Positions 48,538 through 60,128 of a stretch of DNA of 64,000 nucleotides are shown piece after piece; the stretch's first letter is position 1, and each line of letters opens with the position of its first letter. The stretch is from Pestalotiopsis fici W106-1. Lineage: Eukaryota; Ascomycota; Sordariomycetes; Amphisphaeriales; Sporocadaceae. The stretch lies in assembly GCF_000516985.1 (NCBI RefSeq), contig NW_006917100.1:2221490-2285489 (forward strand), in the 5' to 3' direction. Made by a program: the position numbers and the translations under genes. The notes beneath the pieces were generated by a model that ran no database searches, was not told where the DNA came from, and worked only from the letters and a program-made list of their open reading frames with translations.

Positions 48538-50277
48538 ATGAGCGACGAAGAGGATATCCAGGTTGAAATGCCTGAATTGGCCGAGGACGACCCTATGCGC
48601 GCCTTTCTTCCAGCATCTTTCGGTAAAAAATCGAGGGAGACAGATATCGCCGCCCAGCTCGATCGCAGCAAGAGAACGTCTGACAAACCAGCACACACGG
48701 AAGCCCAAACTGCACAGAAAACATCCACTTCAGGCTCGGATAGCGCAAGCAACAGCGACGATGATTCCGATGATTCTGACGACGATGAAGACGAGTACCC
48801 GACGTCACATGAAATGGTCATCAAGACCCATGATCGCGCGGTCACTACGGTCTCGCTAGACCCGGCCGGCGGCAGACTGGCTTCCGGATCTATTGACTGC
48901 ACAATCAAACTGCACGACTTCTCCGCCATGACTCCTACAACGATACGCGCATTTCGATCAATAGACCCCTACCAGTCAAAGCCATCATCCGCAGGTTCCG
49001 AGGCGCATCCTTTGCACCATGTCGAGTTCAATCCTTTGGCGGGAGGAGTGGTTCTCTGTATTTCAGCACATCCACAGGCCAAGATCATGTCACGAGACGG
49101 TGACATTGTGACTGAGTTTGTCAAGGGAGACATGTATCTTCGAGACATGCACAACACTAAGGGTCATGTTTCCGAGATTACGACTGGAACTTGGCATCCC
49201 ACCGATAAAAATATTTGCGTCACTGCAGGAACTGACAGTACACTACGTATATGGGATATCAACAATAAGCGCAGCCAGAAAGAGGTTCTCGTGTACAAGT
49301 CCAAGACTGCAGGCAATGCAGGGAGGACCCGGATGACCGCTGTCGCCTGGGGCACACCCGTACAGGGAGGCAATAATGTCCTCCTCTCAGCAGCTCTCGA
49401 TGGAAGTTTGGTCATGTGGAGCGGCAATGGCCCGTTTACACGGCCCGCAGCAGAGATCAGGGATGCCCACAAGCCGAATACCTGGACCGGTGGGATTGAT
49501 ATCAGCTCAGACGGCCGAATGGTGGTGACTCGCGGTGGTGACAACACGATCAAGCTGTGGGATACCCGCAAGTTCAAGGAACCGCTTGTCTCTGTCGAGC
49601 ACCCGTCGACGTCGGATCATTACCCAATGACAAACATCAAGTACTCTCCAAACTCCACAAGTATACTCACCGGGTCTGCTACTGGCCACCTGCACATACT
49701 CAATCCTGGAAATCTGCAAGCAGAGTACACAACACCGATCACGCCTGGCTCACAACTGATAACGGTGGACTGGCATCCAAAGATCAACCAAATCGTCACC
49801 GGATCGGCCAACGGGGAAACACATGTTCTCTATAATCCGGCCATGTCGGTTCGTGGCGCGATTGATGTTATGTCTCGAGCACCGAAGAGAAGGCATATTG
49901 ACGACAACCCTGAGTTTACCATGGACCAGACTCTTGGCTTGTCTGGAGACTCTATTGTGACACCAGGTGCCATGCCTGGTTCGAGGAAAGCTGGTGTTAC
50001 TGCGACTGGTAGGTCCAAGGACCCTCGCCGACCACAGGTACAGCAGATCACGCCCTTTATGCGCAGCCAACCCGACGAGAAGCACATTAGCGAGAACATT
50101 CCATTGAGCAGAATGTTACATGAGGATCCCCGTGAAGCTCTCCTGAAATACGAAAAGCTTGCCAGAGAAGATCCCATGTTCACCAAGGCCTACGGCTCTA
50201 CACAGCCCGTCACTCAGTATGCCGACTTGAGTGACGAAGAGGAGGACGGCCCAGACAAGAAAAAGGTGAAACGATGA
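48538..50277 (+). CDS. wdr70: WD40 repeat protein, WDR70 / gastrulation-defective 1 homologue
   Basis: Intronless, 579 residues from the ATG at 48538. Order: acidic N-terminus (MSDEEDIQVEMPELAEDDP), Ser/Asp-rich acidic stretch (about 60-85), then a WD40 propeller starting HDRAVTTVSLDPAGGRLASGS with at least six blades (visible GTDSTLRIWDI, AALDGSLVMW, GGDNTIKLWDT), followed by a conserved C-terminal segment with RMLHEDPREALLKYE and a KKKVKR tail that may be a nuclear signal. The layout and the C-terminal block match WDR70. In fission yeast and human this protein is a substrate receptor of CUL4-DDB1 that promotes histone H2B ubiquitination and DNA end resection (family knowledge). The location is expected to be nuclear. 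Confidence 0.88.
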   Translation: MSDEEDIQVEMPELAEDDPMRAFLPASFGKKSRETDIAAQLDRSKRTSDKPAHTEAQTAQKTSTSGSDSASNSDDDSDDSDDDEDEYPTSHEMVIKTHDRAVTTVSLDPAGGRLASGSIDCTIKLHDFSAMTPTTIRAFRSIDPYQSKPSSAGSEAHPLHHVEFNPLAGGVVLCISAHPQAKIMSRDGDIVTEFVKGDMYLRDMHNTKGHVSEITTGTWHPTDKNICVTAGTDSTLRIWDINNKRSQKEVLVYKSKTAGNAGRTRMTAVAWGTPVQGGNNVLLSAALDGSLVMWSGNGPFTRPAAEIRDAHKPNTWTGGIDISSDGRMVVTRGGDNTIKLWDTRKFKEPLVSVEHPSTSDHYPMTNIKYSPNSTSILTGSATGHLHILNPGNLQAEYTTPITPGSQLITVDWHPKINQIVTGSANGETHVLYNPAMSVRGAIDVMSRAPKRRHIDDNPEFTMDQTLGLSGDSIVTPGAMPGSRKAGVTATGRSKDPRRPQVQQITPFMRSQPDEKHISENIPLSRMLHEDPREALLKYEKLAREDPMFTKAYGSTQPVTQYADLSDEEEDGPDKKKVKR

Positions 50278-52113
50278 AGTAAAAGGTGAGAGGCGGATCG
50301 CGATTGCTGCCCTAGGCTGAAGTGGGGTGCAGACATGGTATAGTATTCTCGGGCCCCCGTTTCCGTAAGATATAGCTACCGGGTTGGCATCATACAATTC
50401 CTCTGCAAAATCGAAGTCAGGCCTGCTTTCCAGCTGCACCCGATCGCATTGCCTATGGCATGGTTAATATCAATCCTATGAGGACCAATACATGCATCAG
50501 TGCAGCGGCAGTAATGCGCAATGCATCGCTTCTGGACGATATCTATTTACGGCAGTCTAGTTTTTGCCTGACCAAGACCACGAGGCAAGGTCTGACACCG
50601 CGGTCATTTTTCTGGGCCAGTGAGAAACGGAGAGGGCATTGAATTTAGCTAGCTGATTGGGCTATGCTGTGTTCCTACCAAGACTGAGCGCCACACACGA
50701 CTTGCTAGATTTCAGTGATTAGATTGCAGTTTATGATGGGACATGACGGCATGGGTCTCTCTCATGCACGCTAGCGAGTTGGAAAACGCAGATGGTACCT
50801 AGATTGCCGAGAAGCCAATCCCTCACAAACTGATCATATTAGACTGCGTACTTGGTAATCAGGGCCAAGCTTTCTTCTGCATATCATAGGCTGTGGACCG
50901 ATTGGATGACGAGTTGCACAGAAAGCCAGGTATGGAAGGCGGGTCAATCAAGATTAGGTATTTGGTTGGTTTCGGATCAACGGCGAGCACGTTTCGATAT
51001 ATAGAGAATTGGTTCTGCTTGCATTTGCCCATGTGATAAGCCGCTATAGTCAAAGCAGATCAGATGAGTTGGCTTTTGAATTAAAAGCCTTGATAATAGA
51101 TATATTTATGGCTCCAACCCCAAACCTCGAATTACGATGGGTTTCATAGCCGGTCCGGTAGACAATACCGAACAGCCGCCCGTGCTTGCAAACGAGTATG
51201 GAACGCACGGTGCGCAAAGGGAGACGAGAATGGCAAATCTGATCGCTGGGCTGTGAGTGCCCAGGTGATTGATTGGCGCGGACAGCAAGAAAATCCGAGA
51301 CCCGCAGTGGAGCACTGCCCGCGCTATCTGCCTAGGGAAGGGGCGCTCGGACCAAGTTTTTCCCTCAGTCGCGGCTGGTTTGTGTCAGCGCAGCCAGCAA
51401 TCAAACCTCTTCCTCTCGCTGAGAGAAGATTGAGAATCCATCCACCCCAAGCCCAGAGCCATCACACAGCGTGTCCGCGCCAACCCACCCCGACCGCGAA
51501 GCATCGAAAAGCATCGCAACAAGGTCAGACGTCAACTTTGCGCGCGATTTGGGACCACGACTGCCACTTTTTGGCATTCCCCAAGCACCCCGTGTGCATT
51601 GCACTGCGACCAGCTCCCATCCGCACAATCCCCACCTGTAGTTTGCCTGTGCAGTGCAGCTGTTTCCTCTCTGGCCCCAAAAGGCACGTCGCACCTTTCC
51701 GCTCGTTGCAATTCGACATTCGCGCCTCTGTCACCACCAACCCGAATCGCATCAATCGACCCTTCCCCCGACGACGATTTTTACGACCTTATTACCGGCC
51801 AACCCCCACAACGCGATCTCCTCAATCGCTGTCCACCCCCTCCCTAGTCATCGTCTGCCCTCTTGTCGCGACTAATTTTGCGACGCGCCCACGTCGCCCT
51901 TTGGCATCCGCCTTGCGTGTCATTCATCAACCAAATCATCCACGCTTGGGATATACGCACCCACATATAGCTATTCAACCATAAATTGGCTAGATGTCGC
52001 AAGACATGCAAGCTTCGCTGTAAACCAGAACTCTCGGAGAAGTTTTTAATAAACCCAGGACCTCTCATTTGGTTCCTCCCGTGGTATCGAGCAACGAACC
52101 CGACGCGATCAAT
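50278..52113. other. Intergenic, leader region of STH1 gene
   Basis: No gene called. The last 700 bases are C/T-rich, as in long fungal 5' leaders; the 243-codon frame at 51253-51984 has a Pro/Arg/His-rich composition typical of such leaders, no ATG near its start and no domain. An intron within the leader cannot be excluded. Confidence 0.55.
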
Positions 52114-55100
52114 ATGGCGTCTGTTCAGGCTGCCCCCGCGGTTCAGCATGCTGTTCCTCAAAGCATGTCCCAGCTCAATGGTCAACAGATCAAGGAAATG
52201 TACATGGTCAGTGACAGCCTATATCCTCGTTTCCCCCGGATCACATACCTGTCATTACCTGTTCTGCCTTTTGCAAGCATTCGGACTGGATATGACCACC
52301 AGGTTCTTACTGCCGCTTGAACAAGGCCACTTACTGACATTGTTGTACAGCGTTTCAAGCAGATGCAAGAAGCAGGCGTTTCCCGGACAGATCCCGAGTT
52401 TCAGAAGCTTAATCAGTTTCTGCAGAGTGTTCAGCACCAGCAACAAATGCAAAATGCCTACCGTGCACAGCTACAGCAGAAGCAGGCCGTTATCGCCAAC
52501 GGGCAGCTTAATGGCACATCGCAACCCCCGGCCTCTGCCTCGCTCGGCGCGTCTGCTCTGCCTTCCGCAACGAATCCGGCAGCACAGCCTCATGCCTCTT
52601 CACCCTCGACCGCATCGCCCACTGCCCAGTTCAACCAGCAACAGCTGAATCTTCTGAAGCAGCAGATCCACGCATTCAAACTTTTGCAAAAGAATACCGG
52701 TGTGCCATATCAATTGCAACAGGCACTGAATTCGCAACGACAGCGCAGACAAGCTATTGCTGAGCCATCAGCACAACCTCCAGCTTCTGTCGCCGCCACA
52801 CCCACGAACGATGCCACCAAAGCCGGTTCCGCTGCTCCTGATGGCGTCCCCGAGTCCGATGATTCTGCTGCCACCAACAGTCGGACTTACAAGACCGTGA
52901 AGACACCCTACGAAGCTGGACTTGTTAAGAAGGACATCAGCTACTATGAGCACGGACAGCGAAGCAACCGCCTCATCATCCCTAGCATCACTCCTACCGG
53001 CGTCGACTTTGAGCAAATAAGGCACGAGCGTGAGATCATTGTGTTCAATCGCATGAAGGCCAGATATACCGAGCTCAAAGCTGTTCCAGGTAACTTGGCC
53101 CACTGGGACACAACAAAGGACACAGTTGAGGCGGATGACACAATCAGACGGAAAGCCATAATAGAATTCAAGGCCCTCGGTCTCTACGCCAAGCAACGTG
53201 CTCTCCGGGAAAAGGTTGGACGCCAAATGATGCATTTTGACAACTTGGCCATGACCACGAACCGAAGTCAGTACAGACGTGTCAAGAAGCAAAGTGTCCG
53301 GGAAGCTCGGATTACGGAGAAATTGGAGAAGCAGCAGCGCGACGCAAGAGAGCATCGTGAGAAGAAGAAGCACACCGATTTCCTCGACTCCGTTCGCCAC
53401 CACAAGGCAGAGATCCACAACTCAGCGCAGGCTGCTAGAAGCAAGATGTCTAAGATGGGACGTGCCATGTTCGCTCAACACTTCAACATTGAGAAGGAAG
53501 AGCAGAAGCGTATCGAAAGAACTGCCAAGCAACGTCTGCAGGCTCTTAAGGCAAACGACGAGGAAGCTTATCTCAAATTGCTTGACCAGGCCAAGGATAC
53601 ACGTATTACACACTTGCTGAGACAAACCGATGGCTTCTTGAAGCAGTTGGCCGCCTCTGTCAAGGCGCAACAGCGCCAGGCAGCTCAATTGCAGAACGGC
53701 GAGGAGATCGAGAGTAGTGAGAGCGAAATGGAGGAAGAAGAGGACGAGGAGAGCGGTCGCAAGATCGACTATTATGCTGTTGCTCATCGCATAAAGGAAG
53801 AGGTTACCCAGCAAGCCAGTATTTTGGTGGGTGGTTCGCTCAAGGAATATCAGCTCAAGGGTCTTCAGTGGATGTTGTCGCTCTACAACAACAACCTCAA
53901 CGGTATTCTCGCCGACGAAATGGGTCTCGGAAAAACCATTCAGACTATTTCTTTGGTCACTTACTTGATCGAAAAGAAGCTGCAGAACGGACCATATCTG
54001 GTCATTGTACCGCTGAGTACCTTGACAAATTGGACTCTTGAGTTCGAGAAGTGGGCCCCTGCCGTTACCAAGATTGTCTACAAGGGTCCACCCAATGCCC
54101 GCAAGCAACAGCAAGAAAAGATCCGTCAGGGTCGTTTCCAAGTTCTGCTCACAACCTACGAGTACATCATCAAGGACAGACCTATTCTCAGCAAGATCAA
54201 GTGGTTCCACATGATTATCGACGAAGGTCACCGTATGAAGAACGCCAACTCCAAGCTCAGTGCTACAATTGCTCAGTACTACAGCACTCGCTTCCGTCTC
54301 ATTCTCACTGGTACTCCTCTTCAGAACAATCTCGGTGAACTGTGGGCTATGCTCAACTTTGTCCTGCCAAACATTTTCAAATCAGTCAAGACGTTTGATG
54401 AATGGTTCAATACTCCTTTTGCCAACACTGGAGGTCAAGATAAGATGGAGCTCAATGAAGAAGAACAGATCCTTGTCATTAGGCGTCTGCACAAGGTTCT
54501 ACGACCGTTCTTGCTGAGACGTCTCAAGAAGGATGTCGAGAAAGACTTGCCTGACAAGACAGAAAAGGTCATCAAGTGCAAGTTCTCTGCGTTGCAGACT
54601 CGTCTGTACAAGCAGATGGTTACGCACCAGAAGATTGCTGTGTCCGACGGCAAGGGCGGCAAGGCTAATGCTCGCGGACTAAGCAACATGATTATGCAGC
54701 TCCGAAAGTTGTGTAATCACCCCTTCGTCTTCGATGAGGTCGAGAACCAGATGAACCCCACGAATACCAGTAATGACCTCCTGTGGAGAACAGCTGGTAA
54801 ATTCGAGCTTCTGGACCGCGTTCTCCCCAAGTACAAAGCGAGCGGTCACAGAGTTCTCATGTTCTTCCAAATGACTGCTATTATGGACATTATGGAAGAC
54901 TTTTTGCGTTTCCGTGGTATTCAGTTCATGCGCTTGGATGGTACGACCAAATCCGAGGACCGTTCTGACCTGCTCAAGGACTTCAACGCACCTGACTCAC
55001 CGTACTTCATGTTCTTGCTCTCTACTCGCGCTGGTGGTCTGGGTCTGAACCTCCAGACCGCCGACACCGTCATCATCTACGATTCCGATTGGAATCCTCA

Positions 55101-56563
55101 CCAGGACTTGCAAGCCCAGGATCGTGCTCATCGTATCGGACAGAAGAACGAGGTTCGTATTCTGCGACTCATCAGCTCGAACTCCGTGGAGGAGAAGATC
55201 TTGGAGCGCGCTCGATACAAGCTTGACATGGATGGCAAGGTCATTCAGGCCGGTCGTTTCGATAACAAGTCTTCGGAAACTGACCGTGACGCTATGCTGC
55301 GAACTCTACTTGAGAGTGCTGACATGGCCGAGGCTGGCGAGCAGGATGAGATGGATGACGAGGAACTCAATATGATCCTGGCGAGAAATGAGGACGAACT
55401 TGCGCTTTTCCAAAGACTCGATGAGGAACGATCAAAAGATCCCATCTATGGTACTGTTGCTGGCAACAAGGCTGTCCCGAGACTGATGGCGGAGAATGAG
55501 CTTCCCGAAATCTACTTGTCCGAGGGTAATCCTGTTGAAGATATTCAAGAGGAGGTCCTGGGTCGTGGTGCTCGTGAGCGCACCAGAGTCAAGTATGACG
55601 ATGGTCTCACTGAGGAGCAGTGGCTCATGGCCGTTGATGATGATGAGGACAGCCCGGAGGCTGCGGCTGCGCGTAAGCAAGCCAGAAAAGATCGACGAGA
55701 GGCCAATAGGGTCAAGCGTGCCGGTGGGGTTGCTGCTTCCGACGCAAACTCACCCGCTCCAAGTCGCGCAAGTACAGAAGAGGTTGAGACGCCGCCAAAG
55801 AAGCGTGGCCGCAAGCCTGGCAGCAAGAACGATAAGCGGAAGGCTGATGAGGAAGATGCCGAGCCACCTGCCAAGAAACGCCGCGGACCAGGCGGACGCC
55901 CCAAGGCAGTGGCAGTCAATGGCAACGACGCACGTCTGCCTGGTGAAGTTCGTGCTGTACTGCAAAGGTCTCTACGGTCCTTGTACGATGGGCTCATGGC
56001 TCTCGAAGCTGATGACCCTGAGCCCGAGGAGAAGCAGGAGGATGACGACGATGAAGAGCCTCTGAAGCGTCTCATCATTGGTCCGTTTGTCAAGCTGCCT
56101 TCGAAGCGCGACTACGGCGACTACTACCAGTTCATCAAGAACCCGATTTGCATGAATCAGATACAAGCCAAGATCAAGAAGGAGGAATACAACAGCCTTG
56201 ACGATATGCGCAAGGACATCACATTGATGTGCAACAATTGCCGGACATACAACGATGATGGTAGCTTGTTGTATGCTGACGCTAATGTCATGGAGGTAAG
56301 TGGTGGTGATTTCCGAGACGTGTGCCCACAGCAGACTAACTTGTTCTTAGAAATTCTTCAACGACAAGGCGCAGCAGGTGCTGAGTGCCCATCCCGAGCT
56401 AGCGGAACTAGAGGACCCGTCAGTGAAGGAGAGTAGCGCTGCTCCCACGACAAATGCCGGCACACCTCAACCAGTTGCGGCTCCAACGCGGATAAAACTT
56501 GTGACTAATGGCGCAAGTCAAGCCAATGGCGGTCCGAGTGGTCCTCAGAGTGAAGGAGAATAG
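52114..56563 (+). CDS. sth1: SNF2-family chromatin-remodelling ATPase, STH1-like (RSC catalytic subunit)
   Basis: Three exons (52114-52206, 52351-56295, 56351-56563) encode 1416 residues; both introns are phase 0. Order: Gln/Ala-rich N-terminus with QMQ-type repeats, HSA-like highly basic helix (about 340-425), SNF2 helicase with motif I DEMGLGKTIQ at about 553, motif II DEGH at about 655, TGTPLQN, and STRAGGLGLNLQ in the C lobe, then a SnAC-type acidic segment, two AT-hook-like basic patches near 1180-1210 (KRGRKPGSK, GPGGRPKA) and a C-terminal bromodomain (about 1278-1366) with the YNDDG acetyl-lysine pocket. The last intron cuts just after the bromodomain core (NVME/KFFND). This architecture is that of Sth1/Snf2. 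The length and compact N-terminus favour Sth1 of RSC rather than the longer Snf2. It slides and ejects nucleosomes in the nucleus using ATP. Confidence 0.93.
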
Positions 56564-58183
56564 GGGCTTCATCATGGGCACCATCGAGGACCACGTCATG
56601 CAACGCGATAATTCTGGAAAGGTCGTCTGATTTGCTTGAGATTTCTTGGACGGCATTTTCGTGATTAAGCTCTCAAGTCCCAAAAGAAAATCACCTGCAC
56701 CATTCAGAACATGTATTCATTGGGACGTCCATCAGTTCACTTCGACGCCTCCGATTCCCACATTGGCAGTGGCCTGAGAGCTTACTGGAACAATTGTGGT
56801 AGTGTCTTTTTTCTTCGGCGTTCAGGAAATTGTATGATTTGGAGGAACCATAGGGCAAAGGTGTTCAGCGGAAACGACTGGGACGTGTATCGGAAGAAAC
56901 GCCCGAAGCCCGAAAAACAAAAGGGAGAAAGATGCCAGACAAATACCCTATGCCTCCCTCGCCTTGGTTTGCAGCAGCACATTTTCTGAGGTTTTGGCTC
57001 GCTACAAATAGATGAGTGCATTAAACAATGATTGCGCAGGCACATTCTGCGATTATGTATTTAATAGAGACGCTGTTAAGCAATGAAAACTGAGTAGCTA
57101 CATAGTATAATTTGCAGTCAGACTCGACATGATCACAGTGCTGCTTCTTCTTTTTCTTTCAGGTGTAAAGCCGTTCGATGGGAGTAGCAGTATGGTTGTG
57201 ACCGTCTCAAAGGTTAAAATGATGTATATCTACACGCGGTCAGTGCCTTTTTTTCTTAAAAGGCATTGGGTCTTGGGTCTGCTGTAGATGATAATAAAAG
57301 TTGGCCTCTAGCATCGCGTTCAATGTGTCACTATCAATAGCAATAATTTCCTTTTATATTTGGATGATTTACAGTTTCTTGCTTGTCAATGGCCCTACCT
57401 ACTGCATGTGGCCTGTGTAGCTAGCTACCATGAGTGAAATGTAAAGAGGAGTGGGGGACTATGGTCATGATTGATGGTTATCATTTCTATGGATTCATGT
57501 AACAATGGAGAAAGCAATTAATTATCTCGATTAGAACTGCAAGTTGTGTACACTGTAGTGGTATCTAAGCGAGGCGGCAGGGAGGGGGGATGCCGCAGAG
57601 GACTACGTGCACTGTTGATCATCGTCTTTCCTATCCACTTTGTTGATAAAATGGCCCAGCCACATATCGCAAGAGGAGTCAGTCACTGTCCATCAACTAA
57701 CTAGTACATATGTACGGAGTATGTGCGTATGTATTTGTTTACTTGGCTAGGTATCTATAGTAGCTCCTCGCATGGCCCGATACGGTCCGGCTGCAAGTCC
57801 AGTATGGGGTTGGGAGAGTCGTTTCCCCTCACAGCTTTTGGGGCGCCATGTCCGTATGTAGTAAAACCGCCTTTTAAGGTTTCATTGGATCTATCGTCTG
57901 TGGATCTTTCCTCCTTGTAACGTCTCATTGATAACCTTGGAAAATCGTTACCGCTCAACTTCCTGCAGCCAGGTGACGACTGGAGTGTTCGCTAAAAGAA
58001 ATGATAGTTGGTAGTAGTTGTTGAGTACACAGTACAGGTACGTGCGTGCCTGTGTAGGCCAGAAATGGCGGCGATATATAAATCTGGGGTAATTTCCTCA
58101 CCATGCGGCTCGCGTGACTAGAAAAAGACGACGGGATGTACCTAATTTACTCGACTTTGTGTGCGAGACTGTAACTGGCAAAG
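56564..58183. other. Intergenic, no supported gene
   Basis: 1.6 kb; first part is the STH1 3' UTR. Short frames only. A TATATAAA word at 58075-58082 precedes the next gene. Confidence 0.6.
58075..58082 (+). promoter_or_regulatory. Candidate TATA box of secreted-protein gene
   Basis: TATATAAA 102 bp upstream of the ATG at 58184, in a sensible position for a fungal promoter. Confidence 0.45.
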
Positions 58184-59961
58184 ATGTTGTTCTCGTTAAG
58201 GACGTCTCTCTCCGTGCTTTGCGCCGTCCTCGCGACGGAGCAAGCAACGGCGGCAGAGCTCAGTGGTCATGCAAAGTACCTGTTTGACGAGTCAATGAAC
58301 TTTTTGGACAACATCTATGATCCCACGGCAGGCTACCTGAACTATTTCTACTACCCGCTCGCCGCCAACAGGCACGAGACACGATCTTCCATCTGGTATG
58401 CGGCCGGTCTCCTCCAGCGGAATGAGGGCACCGATGCAGACGAGGCAATCAAGATTATCACTAACATAATCGGAGGCCAAAACAAAAATGTTAGCGCACA
58501 ATGGTATGGCGATTATACAAAGTATCCAGAGGAACCCACTGTGGGAAGTCCGGCCTATGAGCCTGTAGTGAGTGTCTCTCGTATCCAATGGCAATGATAG
58601 TGCAATGTGGCAAATGGCTGATGGTTATAGATTTATAATTCTTGGGATCCAAACTGGCGAGGCTTTATTGGCACTACGTTGATCGTCATCTACGAGGAGT
58701 TTAGTAACATACTGCCCGACGATGTTCAAGATTTGATCCTCGAAAGCATGTATAACAACACTGTAGGCGACAGCTATCGTGTGGGCGGCGTGGACGGAGA
58801 CAATTTGTACCCATCGTATAGTAACCCGTCCTTGATGCGCGCCGTTGCTTCGGGCTGGACTGGTCGCAAGTTCAACGACGCCAACATGACGGCGGCCGGA
58901 GAAATGTACGCAAATGAGATACTCGATCTGTTCAACCCAAACAATACCCTTTCCGAGTTCAACAGCCCAACGTATGCCGGCGTGTCCATTTACGCCCTGA
59001 CGCTCTGGGCAAAATACCTACCAGACGACTCAGTCATGGGCCAAAACGGCAAACGTCTTCTCCAGGAAATCTGGGCGACAGAGGCGGCGCTCTACAATGC
59101 CAACATGAGGAACCTGGCTGGGCCGTGGGACCGTGCCTACGGCTATGACATGAAGAATTACGTCGCCATTGTATCTCTACAGATCGACACCCTGGTCGGA
59201 AGGGCGCAGAGTCCGCTGAGCTCCCGGCCGTGGGCCATGGCGCATGCCGACGACTACGAGTATGCCCCTCTGATCGCCTTGCTCGCGCCCTACCACAACT
59301 CCCTCCTGCCAAACGAGACCGTGAGCAGCTTTGTCACGTTCCCAGGCGAGCACACGTACACCACGGCGGCCTTTTCGCCACCCACAGACACGTATCCCCG
59401 CAACTACACCACCTGGCTGTCGGCCAACCTGACCATTGGCGGGCAATCCTTTGACGAGGACGCCGTCGGCGGCCCGCGCTACGACTCGTCCCAGTGGACG
59501 CCGGCCGCCGTGCAGTGGCTCCGCAGCGACGGCTCCGTCGGCTTCTTCACCTGGTACGCGACCGAGGCGGCGTTTACGGCGTCGGTGGCGCCCAATGCGC
59601 TGAACCTGACGTGGCCGCACGGCAACGCGTCCAGCGCCTTTAGCTTCCTGGTCCAGTCCAACCCCCTCGGTGGCAAGCGGGATATCACGGGGCTCGAGGA
59701 TATCCAGGATCTCAGTATTACGGCCGTGTCGGGTACCGTGGACCTGGAGCCTACTATTAGCTTTTGTGGGCTCGCCGGCGGTACCTGCGACCCTATTCAG
59801 TAAGTTGAAGAAAAGAAAACCCGTATATAATCACCTTGAAGTGCAGTTCCGTGGCTAATTTCATGCGTAGTGGCTTTGAGTTTTGGAACTTTACTTTTAC
59901 CTTGCCAGCAAACAGCTCCGAGGTCCCAAGTCTAAACTTTGCGATTGAGCTACTCAACTAG
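58184..59961 (+). CDS. Secreted protein of unrecognised family, possible alpha/alpha-barrel
   Basis: Three exons (58184-58567, 58631-59799, 59871-59961) give 547 residues. The third exon (30 codons) is reached only by splicing; read straight through, the frame stops at 59803 and loses the C-terminal strand HGFEFWNFTF. Residues 1-23 are a signal peptide. The body has many aromatic helices with repeated short motifs (SIWYAAGLLQRN, IYNSWDPNWRGFIG, GWTGRKFNDANM, SPTYAGVSIYALTLW), the look of an (alpha/alpha)6 barrel, followed by a beta-rich Thr/Ser/Asn tail with several N-glycosylation sites. Such folds occur in glycosidases and in linalool dehydratase-like enzymes. I cannot name an active site, so no activity is assigned. 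It is convergent with the transporter gene, stops 167 bp apart. Confidence 0.8.
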
Positions 59962-60128
59962 AATCCATCTATGCTTGAAATGAATAGCTAGACAAGGGCG
60001 GTCAACCTCTCAAACTAAAGCATTGTTGTGTTTTTGATAAGATCGGATAATCAGGGTTAACACAATTTTCCAAAAGATTATATTCCAAAGGTTTGCTGTA
60101 CTACAAGCAAATTTGACGTGAATATTGA

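Noticed and set aside
51253..51984. 243-codon frame upstream of STH1
   Set aside because: Lacks an ATG near its start and is Pro/Arg/His-rich, as C/T-rich leader sequence would give; treated as 5' leader.
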